Shown piece by piece: positions 47,339 to 54,881 of a stretch of 64,000 bases of DNA (positions within the stretch are counted from its first letter, which is position 1; every line of letters begins with the position of its first letter). A program made the translations under genes and the position numbers. Source of the DNA: an uncultured Bacteroidota bacterium (GTDB taxonomy: Bacteria; Bacteroidota; Bacteroidia; 2-12-FULL-35-15). The notes under the pieces are model-generated. The model worked only from the letters and a program-made list of their open reading frames with translations. It did not search any database and was not told the origin of the DNA. Location: assembly GCA_903847205.1 (NCBI GenBank), contig CAINDA010000061.1, positions 1 to 64,000 of the forward strand. Reading direction: 5' to 3'.

Positions 47339-48293
47339 ATTTTGTTTCATCTCTTAATGAAAGCGGTGTTTTTCCATCGGTTATAATAACCTTGGTATTC
47401 GGCGAGGCCGACAGCGCTTTTAATGCATCAATTGATTTGTATTGTATCAGCAGAGGTGTAAGTGAGGGGGCAATAAGTTCCTGCGCCTTTTTAGCGGCTT
47501 CCGCTTCCATGATTATCCGCTCCGATTCCTTTTTTTGTTTTTCTATTGCAAAATCAACCTGCATGCGCTCCTGCTCAATGGCTGCCGATTTTGACCGCTT
47601 TTCTTTTTCAAAGTTAAATTCCATTTCCAGTCTCTGTTTTTCTATTGATGCCTGTGTTTTTATTTTCTCAATCTGATTATCTACCTCCTGCTGTTTAGCT
47701 TCCTGCTCTAGGAACACTTTCTTTTCAATGGCGCGGTCAATGGTATCGGGCACATCAATATCGCGCACCAATACTTGGTCCATCACAAAACCGTAACGCC
47801 CAATATCGGTATTCATATTATCGAAAATGGCTTTCTCCAATGAATCGCGCTGCACCATCAAATCCATGGCCTTATAGTTTAAACAGGTTTCCCTGGCTGT
47901 CGCTTCAAAGTTGTTTTTTACGATGGCGTTCTCATAATTTAAGCCCAGGGTTTGATAAATATCATGTATTGCATCGGGTTTGATGTGATAAAGAAGAGTA
48001 ATGTCTGCTTTAGCCTCCAAACCTTCCTTTGTGGGCAGAGTCATTTTTATAGAAAGCTCTTTGATACGGATATTAAACTTAACATAGTGCATTCCTATGC
48101 CTGAATAGTGCCAGCCTTGAGCATAAACCCCGGATTTCAGTTTTCCGTGAACAACCTTTAGTCCAAGTTCACCCGGCCGGATGGTGGAGCAGCTCTCAAT
48201 CGTAAGTAATGGGATAGTGAATGCAAAAAAGATTAGTACTGCTCCGGCAGAATCTTTGATTCTTTTTCGGATAAAGGGTAACGCTGTTTCCAT
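47337..48293 (-). CDS. SPFH/prohibitin-family membrane protein
   Basis: A 318-residue protein. A membrane helix or lipoprotein-like signal at about 15-35 (FFAFTIPLLTIESC) is followed by an SPFH domain (IRPGELGLKVVHGKLKSGVYAQGWH, TKEGLEAKADITLLYHI, RDIDVPDTIDRAIEKKVFLEQEA) and a long charged coiled coil with EKQR and EAEAAKKAQEL repeats. Prohibitin-type proteins form ring scaffolds in the membrane and often control proteases. The start is taken at ATG 48293 (METALPF), because the upstream extension to TTG 48353 has no conserved character. The 21-bp array C begins about 155 bases upstream. Confidence 0.88.
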   Translation of the reverse strand: METALPFIRKRIKDSAGAVLIFFAFTIPLLTIESCSTIRPGELGLKVVHGKLKSGVYAQGWHYSGIGMHYVKFNIRIKELSIKMTLPTKEGLEAKADITLLYHIKPDAIHDIYQTLGLNYENAIVKNNFEATARETCLNYKAMDLMVQRDSLEKAIFDNMNTDIGRYGFVMDQVLVRDIDVPDTIDRAIEKKVFLEQEAKQQEVDNQIEKIKTQASIEKQRLEMEFNFEKEKRSKSAAIEQERMQVDFAIEKQKKESERIIMEAEAAKKAQELIAPSLTPLLIQYKSIDALKALSASPNTKVIITDGKTPLSLRDETK

Positions 48294-48447
48294 GGTTTTT
48301 AAGAATTTAAGGAAGATGAAATTAATTGTATTAAAATCATCCCTCTTAATCAAAAAACCGGAGGGAGAATTTTATAAACTGATACCATCAATCCCTAAGC
48401 CGTTGTTCTTAAATAAAAAAAGCTTAACAAATATTAACGCTTTAATT

Positions 48448-48741
48448 GGTTTTATAATGCATCCAAATGGTTTTGGAAAGTTTCCGGATGGTTTTTTTAT
48501 AAAACCATTTGGCCGAATTCATAAACCAGCGGGCACAGCTGTTTTATCAACTGTTTTTATAATAAAGCCATTTGGTTTTATTATAGATACGGCTGTATTT
48601 ATAATAAATCCGATTGGTTTAAAAGCAGAGCCGGTTGTTTTTATTTAATATCCGATTGGTTAAATAATAAATCCCGTTGTTTTTATTTAGAATCCAAATG
48701 GTTTTATAAAGAAACCATCAGGCATTATATTAAAACCAATC
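48448..48741. repeat. Degenerate tandem array, 21-bp period, 14 units (array C)
   Basis: Fourteen units of exactly 21 bp run without indel (starts 48448, 48469, 48490 and so on to 48721). G1 and C17 are invariant; C16-C17 is CC in 12 of 14. The consensus has GG-TTTT at 1-6, an AT-rich centre, CC at 16-17 and four variable bases, giving a recurring dyad CC-N4-GG across unit borders. Looser units probably extend the array back to about 48340 and forward to 48762. Several units have stop codons in the frame open in the others. The gap 48294-49136 otherwise holds only a 10-bp perfect hairpin at 48831. Confidence 0.9.
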
Positions 48742-48830
48742 ATTCGCAGGGCTTTGGTGTTCAAAAAAGCTTCCGTGTTGATCAGTTATGAGTTTTTGAG
48801 GATCATTTTTGAATGAATGATAATCCTCTT

Positions 48831-48855
48831 ACTGATTCTGCTTTTCAGAATCAGT
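48831..48855. repeat. Perfect 10-bp hairpin
   Basis: ACTGATTCTG, CTTTT, CAGAATCAGT. No T run follows on either strand, so it is not an obvious intrinsic terminator. Confidence 0.5.
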
Positions 48856-49136
48856 GGGATGATTAACGGGCTTATTAAATTTTCGGCACAAAGTATGTTT
48901 ATGTTCATTGAATTCAAGAATTGATTCATCAGCAAAACAATAAAAAGAAACATTATTTGTTTTCCTATAAGCATCGGCTATTAGCGGCGCATAAAAAATT
49001 CAAGGGACATGATAATAAACCTACACAGTATAAAAACAATAAATAATTTATTAATCAGCAGCGGATAGTTTTTGTTCAAAGGTGTATCCGGAATAGTTTA
49101 GATTAAAACATTTTCGCTGCGCTAAAAACAAAAGCT

Positions 49137-49760
49137 ATGAAAAATTTAATTAAAACACGGTTCAGTCATTATTCTGCTGTTAAATTATGGGCATTGAACG
49201 ACAAGGTTATTAAGTGCATGACAGATAACCCTGATTTTGCTGGTTGCCAGGACGCCCTTATTCCTCTTAAAAAGGCAGGGGGTGAATTAAGTGGTGCCAT
49301 TTCAGATGCAAAAGGCGGAGGAACCAAGGAAACGGAGATTCTGAAAAATAAAAAAGCAGCGATTATTCCGCTTCTTGATAAACTTGCATCTGATGTTGAA
49401 TTCATCTGCAAAGGAGACCGGGGGAAAGCTATTGGTTCGGGCTTCGATATGACAAAAGAAAAGGCCGAAAAAAAGGGAAAAACCGAAAAGGTACTAGGTG
49501 TGGAAGCCGAGGCGAATAGAACATCGGGCATTATTGATGTAAGCTGGGCCGAGGATAAAAACAGGGTAATGTATCTTATCGAAAAGGCTGTTGTTATTGA
49601 AGGTGCCATTCCTCAATTTGTTACAGCCGGCTTCACCACCTGCATTAAATTCAAAGTAAAGGGGCTTACCCCCGGTTTGATTTATCAATTCAGAATAATT
49701 TCAATTAACAATCTTGGATTAAGTGATCCCAGCGATATTGCAACAGCAATGAGTTTGTAA
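49137..49760 (+). CDS. Fibronectin type III domain protein, cytoplasmic-looking
   Basis: A 207-residue protein without a signal peptide. The N-terminal 120 residues are helical (KLWALNDKVIKCMTDNPDF, ALIPLKKAGGELSGAI) and end in a Lys-rich segment (KEKAEKKGKTEK). The C-terminal part, about 120-207, is a single FN3 domain (ANRTSGIIDVSWAEDKN, MYLIEKAVV, IKFKVKGLTPGLIYQFRII, NNLGLSDPSDIATAMSL). Proteins of this build recur in Bacteroidota as isolated genes of unknown function. Nothing in the sequence indicates secretion. It converges with the zincin gene. Confidence 0.75.
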   Translation: MKNLIKTRFSHYSAVKLWALNDKVIKCMTDNPDFAGCQDALIPLKKAGGELSGAISDAKGGGTKETEILKNKKAAIIPLLDKLASDVEFICKGDRGKAIGSGFDMTKEKAEKKGKTEKVLGVEAEANRTSGIIDVSWAEDKNRVMYLIEKAVVIEGAIPQFVTAGFTTCIKFKVKGLTPGLIYQFRIISINNLGLSDPSDIATAMSL

Positions 49761-49811
49761 AACTATTCCAATAATTATACAAGAGTGATTTTTTCAGCCG
49801 AATAATTTACT

Positions 49812-50963
49812 CTACTCTTTAATAAACTTCTGCACTGCTTTAGAATCACTGGAAGTAAGCACAACAAAATAAATCCCTTTCGGCAGCATCGAAACATCGT
49901 TGTCTGCATTGTTTTCCAATGAGGCAATTGTTTCGCCCAAAACATTTTTCAGTTCAATACTTTTTATTTTTTCTTTCGGGACAGAACTGGAGAAGTATAT
50001 AAAATCATGCGAAGGGTTTGGATAAACAGAAATAACATTTTGGCTGCCTGAAATTTCTTTGATGCCGTTCGGGTTCATATTCCAGCCTATATCTTTTAAA
50101 ATTCCTATACATATAGGCCCCGGGTTATGCAGTGAATAGCCGGTGGAGCCATTCGGAGTCATAAGCTCATTCGGATTTCCATCGGGATAAGTTGCTTCAT
50201 TCAAATGTGTGATGCTGGAGCCCAAAGAAAAAGCTCCGGGAGCATTTATTCTTGGCTTTACTCCTGCGTTTGCTGCCATTGCATTAGGGCCGTTGAAATA
50301 AACGGCGTTGCTGATAAACTTTGAACCTAGCGTTACTGAAGGATTTGGAATGGTATCTAATGTCTGCCCGGTATTAGTAACCAAATAGCGGTCGAAAGCC
50401 GAAGGCATTGTATCCAGATTCGGCCATGGGTAAGAAGTAGTGAGCGGTGCAAAGTCAGATGCAAGAAGCATCCCGAATGAACCGGAAGTACCCGTCCTTT
50501 TTGCAAGGCTTATAAAGCCGAGCCCGTGACAGAGCTCATGTATTGCAATTGTTGCAAAATCGTACTGGCCTGCAGGTACTGTTCCTGTTGAATCGAAATA
50601 CCACGCAACTGTACTGTTGAGATACATTTCAATATCCACTTCGCCGGTATTCAGTTCATGCCCTGCAATAGCATTCGCAAGCGCTGTGGAATACCATGTA
50701 TCAGTGAGCGGGGCGCCTGCAAAATTCTTTCTTCCATTCGGAAAAGTAATGCCTAATAAACCCGATGGAAGAGGTGTATAATGTACGAGAACTTTAATTG
50801 GAACAGTTGACACAAGAGTGTTCGCCCATACGCCGGCAGCGTATTGATAAGCGGCCTGTGCCTGTGCTGTAAAGCCGGTATTGGTAATAGTGAAAGAAGC
50901 TGTCTGCGCATTTGCGGCGATTGAAAAACAAAAAATAAACAGGGACAGGTATAATTTCTTCAT
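49812..50963 (-). CDS. Secreted zincin-like metalloprotease candidate with T9SS sorting domain
   Basis: A 383-residue secreted protein with a signal peptide (ending near AANAQ). The zinc motif IAIHELCHGLGFISL has the HExxHxxG core; the third ligand is not obvious. The preceding region (VDIEMYLNSTVAWYFDSTG) and the later EATYPDGNPNELMTPNG resemble PA-domain/matrixin-like Bacteroidota peptidases. A type A T9SS domain ends it (VYPNPSHDFIYFSSS, IELKNVLGETIAS, MLPKGIYFVVL). It is probably an extracellular protease, but the substrate is unknown. Confidence 0.8.
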   Translation of the reverse strand: MKKLYLSLFIFCFSIAANAQTASFTITNTGFTAQAQAAYQYAAGVWANTLVSTVPIKVLVHYTPLPSGLLGITFPNGRKNFAGAPLTDTWYSTALANAIAGHELNTGEVDIEMYLNSTVAWYFDSTGTVPAGQYDFATIAIHELCHGLGFISLAKRTGTSGSFGMLLASDFAPLTTSYPWPNLDTMPSAFDRYLVTNTGQTLDTIPNPSVTLGSKFISNAVYFNGPNAMAANAGVKPRINAPGAFSLGSSITHLNEATYPDGNPNELMTPNGSTGYSLHNPGPICIGILKDIGWNMNPNGIKEISGSQNVISVYPNPSHDFIYFSSSVPKEKIKSIELKNVLGETIASLENNADNDVSMLPKGIYFVVLTSSDSKAVQKFIKE

Positions 50964-51038
50964 GAGATTTTTTTTAATGAAATTAGCAATAAATTTCGGA
51001 TTTGTAAATAACAGTTCAAATAGTACAAGGCTGTACCA

Positions 51039-53192
51039 TCAATTATTAACTTCGCTGTACTGCCCGTTCTTCTCCAGATAAGCCAATGCCAGCCTTATTT
51101 TATGATAGTCAATCTGGCCATTTAAAAAATCAAAAACCGTTTTCAGTTTCTGAACTTTCCCGATACTTTTTAAAGTAGTTTTTACATGGTTGATTTCTTC
51201 CATGCTCACAAACTGATCAATACTTGTAATGTCGCCGTTCATGTATAGATGAGCTATGTGAGAATAAATAGTTGCCGCACTTAAATTCCGTTTCAGTGCA
51301 ATCTGCCCGGGAAGAAAATGCTGCTTGTAAAGCTGAAGTGTTTCTTCGTAAGTGCTGGCTTTAGGCGCTTTTGCCGAAATGCCGTAACACATTTCATGAA
51401 TAAGCGTCAGGAAGGCCTGCCCGTATTTTTCAAATTTATGCTGCCCTACTCCGGAAACGGCAAGCATCTCTTCTTCTGTTAAAGGCTTCTCCGAAGCCAT
51501 TTCTCGCAATGTTGCATCACTGAAAATAATATATGCAGGCAGTTTTTCTGCGTCGGCAAACTGTTTACGAAGTTTGCGAAGTGCTTCAAACAGATTGCTG
51601 CCAGCGCCTGATTCAGCGTGAAGCTCTCGTTTTGATTTATGTGTTGCAGCAGGCTCAATAGTTTCAATTTTTTTAACCTGGGGCTGCACCAAATCAATTT
51701 TATGTTTACCCGATAATACTTCTTTACCCGGTTCGGTTACCTTTAAAGTGAATCCTTCATCGTAGGCAATTTCAATTAAACCAAGGTTCAGCATCTGCAG
51801 AATATACTGTTCCCAGTTTGCAAAGCTTACATCGGCTCCGGCACCGTAAGTTTTTATTTTATTGTAGCCATGTTCAATCAGTTCGCCTTTTGTTGAACCT
51901 CTCAGAACATCTATCAGCATTGTTGTGCCGACCTTTTCTCCCATACGCATCAATGCGGATAATGCTTTTTGAACAAGTATTGTCCCATCGAAATGTTTGC
52001 GCGGATTTTGGCAGACGTCGCAGTTACCGCAGTTTTCCTGCGGTGTTTCACCAAAATAACTCAGCAGAATTTTTCGCCTGCACATGTCTGCTTCAGCAAA
52101 CTGCTGCATGCGTTTCAGCTTTTCTAAATTTATTTTAGCAAGATTTCCTTCCTGCGCAAACTTGGTTAACAAAACCAAATCAGCAATGTTATAATAGAGT
52201 ATTGTATCGCTGTCAACGCCGTCGCGCCCGGCTCTGCCGATCTCTTGGTAGTAGCCTTCAATATTTTTAGGAAGGTTAAAATGGATCACCCAGCGCACAT
52301 TCGATTTATCGATACCCATTCCAAAAGCCACTGTAGCGCAGACTACCAGAAGTTTGTCATTTATAAAATCGTCCTGTGTTTTGCTGCGCTCTTCGCCGGG
52401 CAGACCTGCATGATAACAGCCGGCTTTAATACCTTTTGCACGGAGTGCTGCTGCAACTTTTTCGGTTGTCTGCCTGCTCAGGCAGTATATAATTCCCGCT
52501 TCATTTTTGCGCCTTGCAATAAATGAAATAATATCTTTAATACGCTCTTTCGGTTTTATACCCGCCTTAACGGAAAGGCTTAAATTAGGCCGGTTGAAGG
52601 ATGCAACAAATATTTCAGGGCTGGGTAAATTGAGCTGTTTAACAATATCCCGCCGTGTAGTTTTATCGGCAGTAGCTGTTAAAGCAATTACAGGAATTGC
52701 AGGAAAATGTTCTTTTAATAATTTCAGCTGTGTATATTCAGGCCTGAAATCATGCCCCCAGGAAGAGATACAGTGTGCCTCATCAATAGCAAATAAATGA
52801 ACAGGTAGTTTTTTCAGCAGGCGGTTCATTTCCTGCACCATCCTTTCGGGAGAAATATACAACAGCTTTATCTGCCCCTGGAGGCAGCGCGTAATAATAT
52901 TTTCTTCTTCGCCGGAACTCAAACTGCTGTTGAGATATGCTGCAGGAATATCATTGGAATTAAGCGCATCCACCTGATCTTTCATCAATGAAATTAAAGG
53001 AGAAACTACAATACATAATCCGGGTAATATCAATGCCGGTATCTGAAAACAGACTGATTTTCCTCCGCCAGTAGGCATAAGCACAAGCGCATCTTTATTA
53101 TCCAGCACACATTGAATTACTTCAGCCTGCATAGGGCGGAACTTATCATAACCGTAATGTTTTTTGAGTAAAGACGCTGCCTGCGAAATCAT
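51039..53192 (-). CDS. recQ: ATP-dependent DNA helicase RecQ
   Basis: A 717-residue 3'-5' helicase. Walker A is PTGGGKSVCFQIPAL and Walker B DEAHCISSWGHDFRPEY. Motif VI is GRAGRDG. A zinc-binding set of Cys residues (MCRRKILLSYFGE, ENCGNCDVCQNP), an RQC winged helix, an HRDC domain (about 520-600) and a C-terminal helicase helix-turn-helix domain follow. RecQ unwinds recombination and replication intermediates and prepares ends for repair. Domains are complete and length is normal for Bacteroidota RecQ. Confidence 0.96.
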   Translation of the reverse strand: MISQAASLLKKHYGYDKFRPMQAEVIQCVLDNKDALVLMPTGGGKSVCFQIPALILPGLCIVVSPLISLMKDQVDALNSNDIPAAYLNSSLSSGEEENIITRCLQGQIKLLYISPERMVQEMNRLLKKLPVHLFAIDEAHCISSWGHDFRPEYTQLKLLKEHFPAIPVIALTATADKTTRRDIVKQLNLPSPEIFVASFNRPNLSLSVKAGIKPKERIKDIISFIARRKNEAGIIYCLSRQTTEKVAAALRAKGIKAGCYHAGLPGEERSKTQDDFINDKLLVVCATVAFGMGIDKSNVRWVIHFNLPKNIEGYYQEIGRAGRDGVDSDTILYYNIADLVLLTKFAQEGNLAKINLEKLKRMQQFAEADMCRRKILLSYFGETPQENCGNCDVCQNPRKHFDGTILVQKALSALMRMGEKVGTTMLIDVLRGSTKGELIEHGYNKIKTYGAGADVSFANWEQYILQMLNLGLIEIAYDEGFTLKVTEPGKEVLSGKHKIDLVQPQVKKIETIEPAATHKSKRELHAESGAGSNLFEALRKLRKQFADAEKLPAYIIFSDATLREMASEKPLTEEEMLAVSGVGQHKFEKYGQAFLTLIHEMCYGISAKAPKASTYEETLQLYKQHFLPGQIALKRNLSAATIYSHIAHLYMNGDITSIDQFVSMEEINHVKTTLKSIGKVQKLKTVFDFLNGQIDYHKIRLALAYLEKNGQYSEVNN

Positions 53193-53312
53193 GATTATGT
53201 TTTAATTCCAATGATTATTGGATTAATAAATTATAGAATTACAAAGTTAAAAAATTATGGGGGATGAGGCTTGGATTAGAGATCAAATATTCTTATTGAC
53301 CCATATAACAGC

Positions 53313-53347
53313 TAGACCTGACAGGTTTTTAAAACCTGTCAGGTCTA
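53313..53347. repeat. REP-like palindrome
   Basis: Arms of 16 bases (TAGACCTGACAGGTTT and its complement) around a three-base centre. It lies in the 200-base gap between recQ and the flavoprotein gene, both on the minus strand, where it could also end the flavoprotein transcript's upstream neighbour or act as an mRNA hairpin. I recall such AGACCTGACAGG palindromes as common in Bacteroidota intergenic DNA. Confidence 0.8.
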
Positions 53348-53394
53348 ATAGTAAAACACTTCGCCCCTCATAAAAAACAATTGCGAATTTTATT

Positions 53395-54606
53395 TCATTG
53401 CTTTATGTCATTCAAATTTTTCGCCAGGCAATAACCCATGCTGAAACATCCCTGAAGCAGATACCCTCCTGTAGGAGCGTCCCAGTCAAGCATTTCACCG
53501 ATAACATAATGATTAGGCATTTTTTTTAATTGAAAAGTATTGTCAATTTCCTTCAATGAAATTCCGCCGGCAGTTGAAATGGCTTCATCAATAGGTGCTG
53601 CGGAGGTGACAACAAGAGGAACGCTTTTAATTTTTTCAGAAAGCAGATCTATGCTGGTAAACTCCTGCTTGTTCAAAATAGCCTTGAGCAGGGCTGATTG
53701 GACTTTGTTGATGTTCAATACATTTTCCAGATGGCTGCTTAATGATTTATTTCCTTTGCCGTTTATTTTATTTTTTATTTCCAAAACAGTAAGCGAAGGT
53801 TTCAAATCTAAAAACAATTCAGCACTTCCATTTGCATGCAGCTGTTTCCTTATTGCGGGACTCAAAGCATACACCGCTCCGCCTTCCAGGCCGAATTTTG
53901 TAATTACGAGTTCGCCTTTTTTTTCGCGATCGCCGCATTTTAAGGAAATATTTTTTAATGATTTCCCTTCAGCAATTGCGATAAATTCTTTGCTCCATTT
54001 TATTTCATAAGCGCAGTTAGAGGCTTCAAAGGGTGTGATTTCAACATCTTTATTTTTAAAAAACTCAGTCCAGCTTCCGTCAGAACCTGTTACTTTCCAG
54101 CTGGCACCGCCTAAAGCAAACACAGCTACATCTGCTTTTACCGCTTCAGTTTTATTATTTGTTTCGAAAACAAGTTTATCAGCATCCCAGCCTTTCCAAT
54201 TAAATTGTGTTTTTAGCAGAACATTTTTTTTCTTCAATTCATTTAAAACAGCATTCAGCACATCAATTGGTTTTATGCCCTTAATGGGAAATACACGTTT
54301 GCTGCTTCCGATAAATGTTTCAATGCCTATCTTCGACAGCCAGCTTCGCAAATCATTATTCGTAAATGATGAAATTATATTTTCAAAAAAAGAAGAGGGT
54401 GTATAACGCGAAATGAACTGCTCCGTATTTTCTGAATGTGTTAAATTAAAACCACCGTCGCCGGCTACTAAAAATTTTCTGCCTGCTGAAGCATTCTTTT
54501 CGTAAATGGTAACATCAAACTTTTGCTCATCGAGGTTTGCGGCAAGCATCAGTGCTGCTGGCCCGCCTCCTATTATTGCGATGGATTTCTTTGTTTTATT
54601 TTCCAA
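53395..54606 (-). CDS. FAD-dependent flavoprotein, HI0933/TIGR03862-like
   Basis: A 403-residue flavoprotein. The dinucleotide-binding motif is IAIIGGGPAALMLAANL. The motif GRKFLVAGDGGFNLTHSE is the signature of the HI0933-like oxidoreductases, and TGGYLLQGCFSMGYCLAKNL at the C-terminus matches their FAD-binding end. The subfamily with NLTHSE is what I know as TIGR03862. The reaction is unknown. The protein is cytoplasmic and the gene appears monocistronic. Confidence 0.88.
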   Translation of the reverse strand: MENKTKKSIAIIGGGPAALMLAANLDEQKFDVTIYEKNASAGRKFLVAGDGGFNLTHSENTEQFISRYTPSSFFENIISSFTNNDLRSWLSKIGIETFIGSSKRVFPIKGIKPIDVLNAVLNELKKKNVLLKTQFNWKGWDADKLVFETNNKTEAVKADVAVFALGGASWKVTGSDGSWTEFFKNKDVEITPFEASNCAYEIKWSKEFIAIAEGKSLKNISLKCGDREKKGELVITKFGLEGGAVYALSPAIRKQLHANGSAELFLDLKPSLTVLEIKNKINGKGNKSLSSHLENVLNINKVQSALLKAILNKQEFTSIDLLSEKIKSVPLVVTSAAPIDEAISTAGGISLKEIDNTFQLKKMPNHYVIGEMLDWDAPTGGYLLQGCFSMGYCLAKNLNDIKQ

Positions 54607-54664
54607 TTGGCATTAATCAGATTTTGGTGTTTTTTTATTAACGGTTTTGTACTTTTTTTATTTC

Positions 54665-54756
54665 AGGGCTAAAGCCCTTTATCAGCAGGTTTTTGAATAA
54701 CCCCGCCTTTAAAGGCGGGGTTACATCGAAACCAAGAACAGGGGGACTTTAGTCCC
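54665..54756. repeat. Cluster of three REP-like hairpins
   Basis: AGGGCTAAAGCCCT (54665-54678), a perfect 24-base palindrome with CCCCGCCTTTAAAGGCGGGG as its core (54699-54722) and GGGACTTTAGTCCC (54743-54756). All have a TTTA- or TAAA-containing centre, as does the hairpin at 13275-13305. They fill the gap between the YfhO-like and flavoprotein genes. Confidence 0.85.
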
Positions 54757-54881
54757 TGAGCGTAAAAAATACCGAACCATTTTTTATCGCAATTGCACTT
54801 AAACTAATCTTTGAGAATAACTTTCAGTTTTAAAATATTTGTAAAACAGTTTATAGTCAATCAAGGTGAAACGGCTCTGTT

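Noticed and set aside
48181-48648. 155-residue plus-strand frame with a repeating FIIKPFG motif
   Set aside because: It begins antisense to the SPFH gene and runs into 21-bp array C; later array units contain stops in the same frame.
24606-48741. CRISPR arrays
   Set aside because: The repeat units are contiguous and degenerate, with no alternation of constant repeats and unique spacers, and no cas genes are present.
49169-49609. Antisense 146-residue frame opposite the FN3 protein
   Set aside because: The plus-strand frame has a recognisable FN3 domain; the antisense frame has none.
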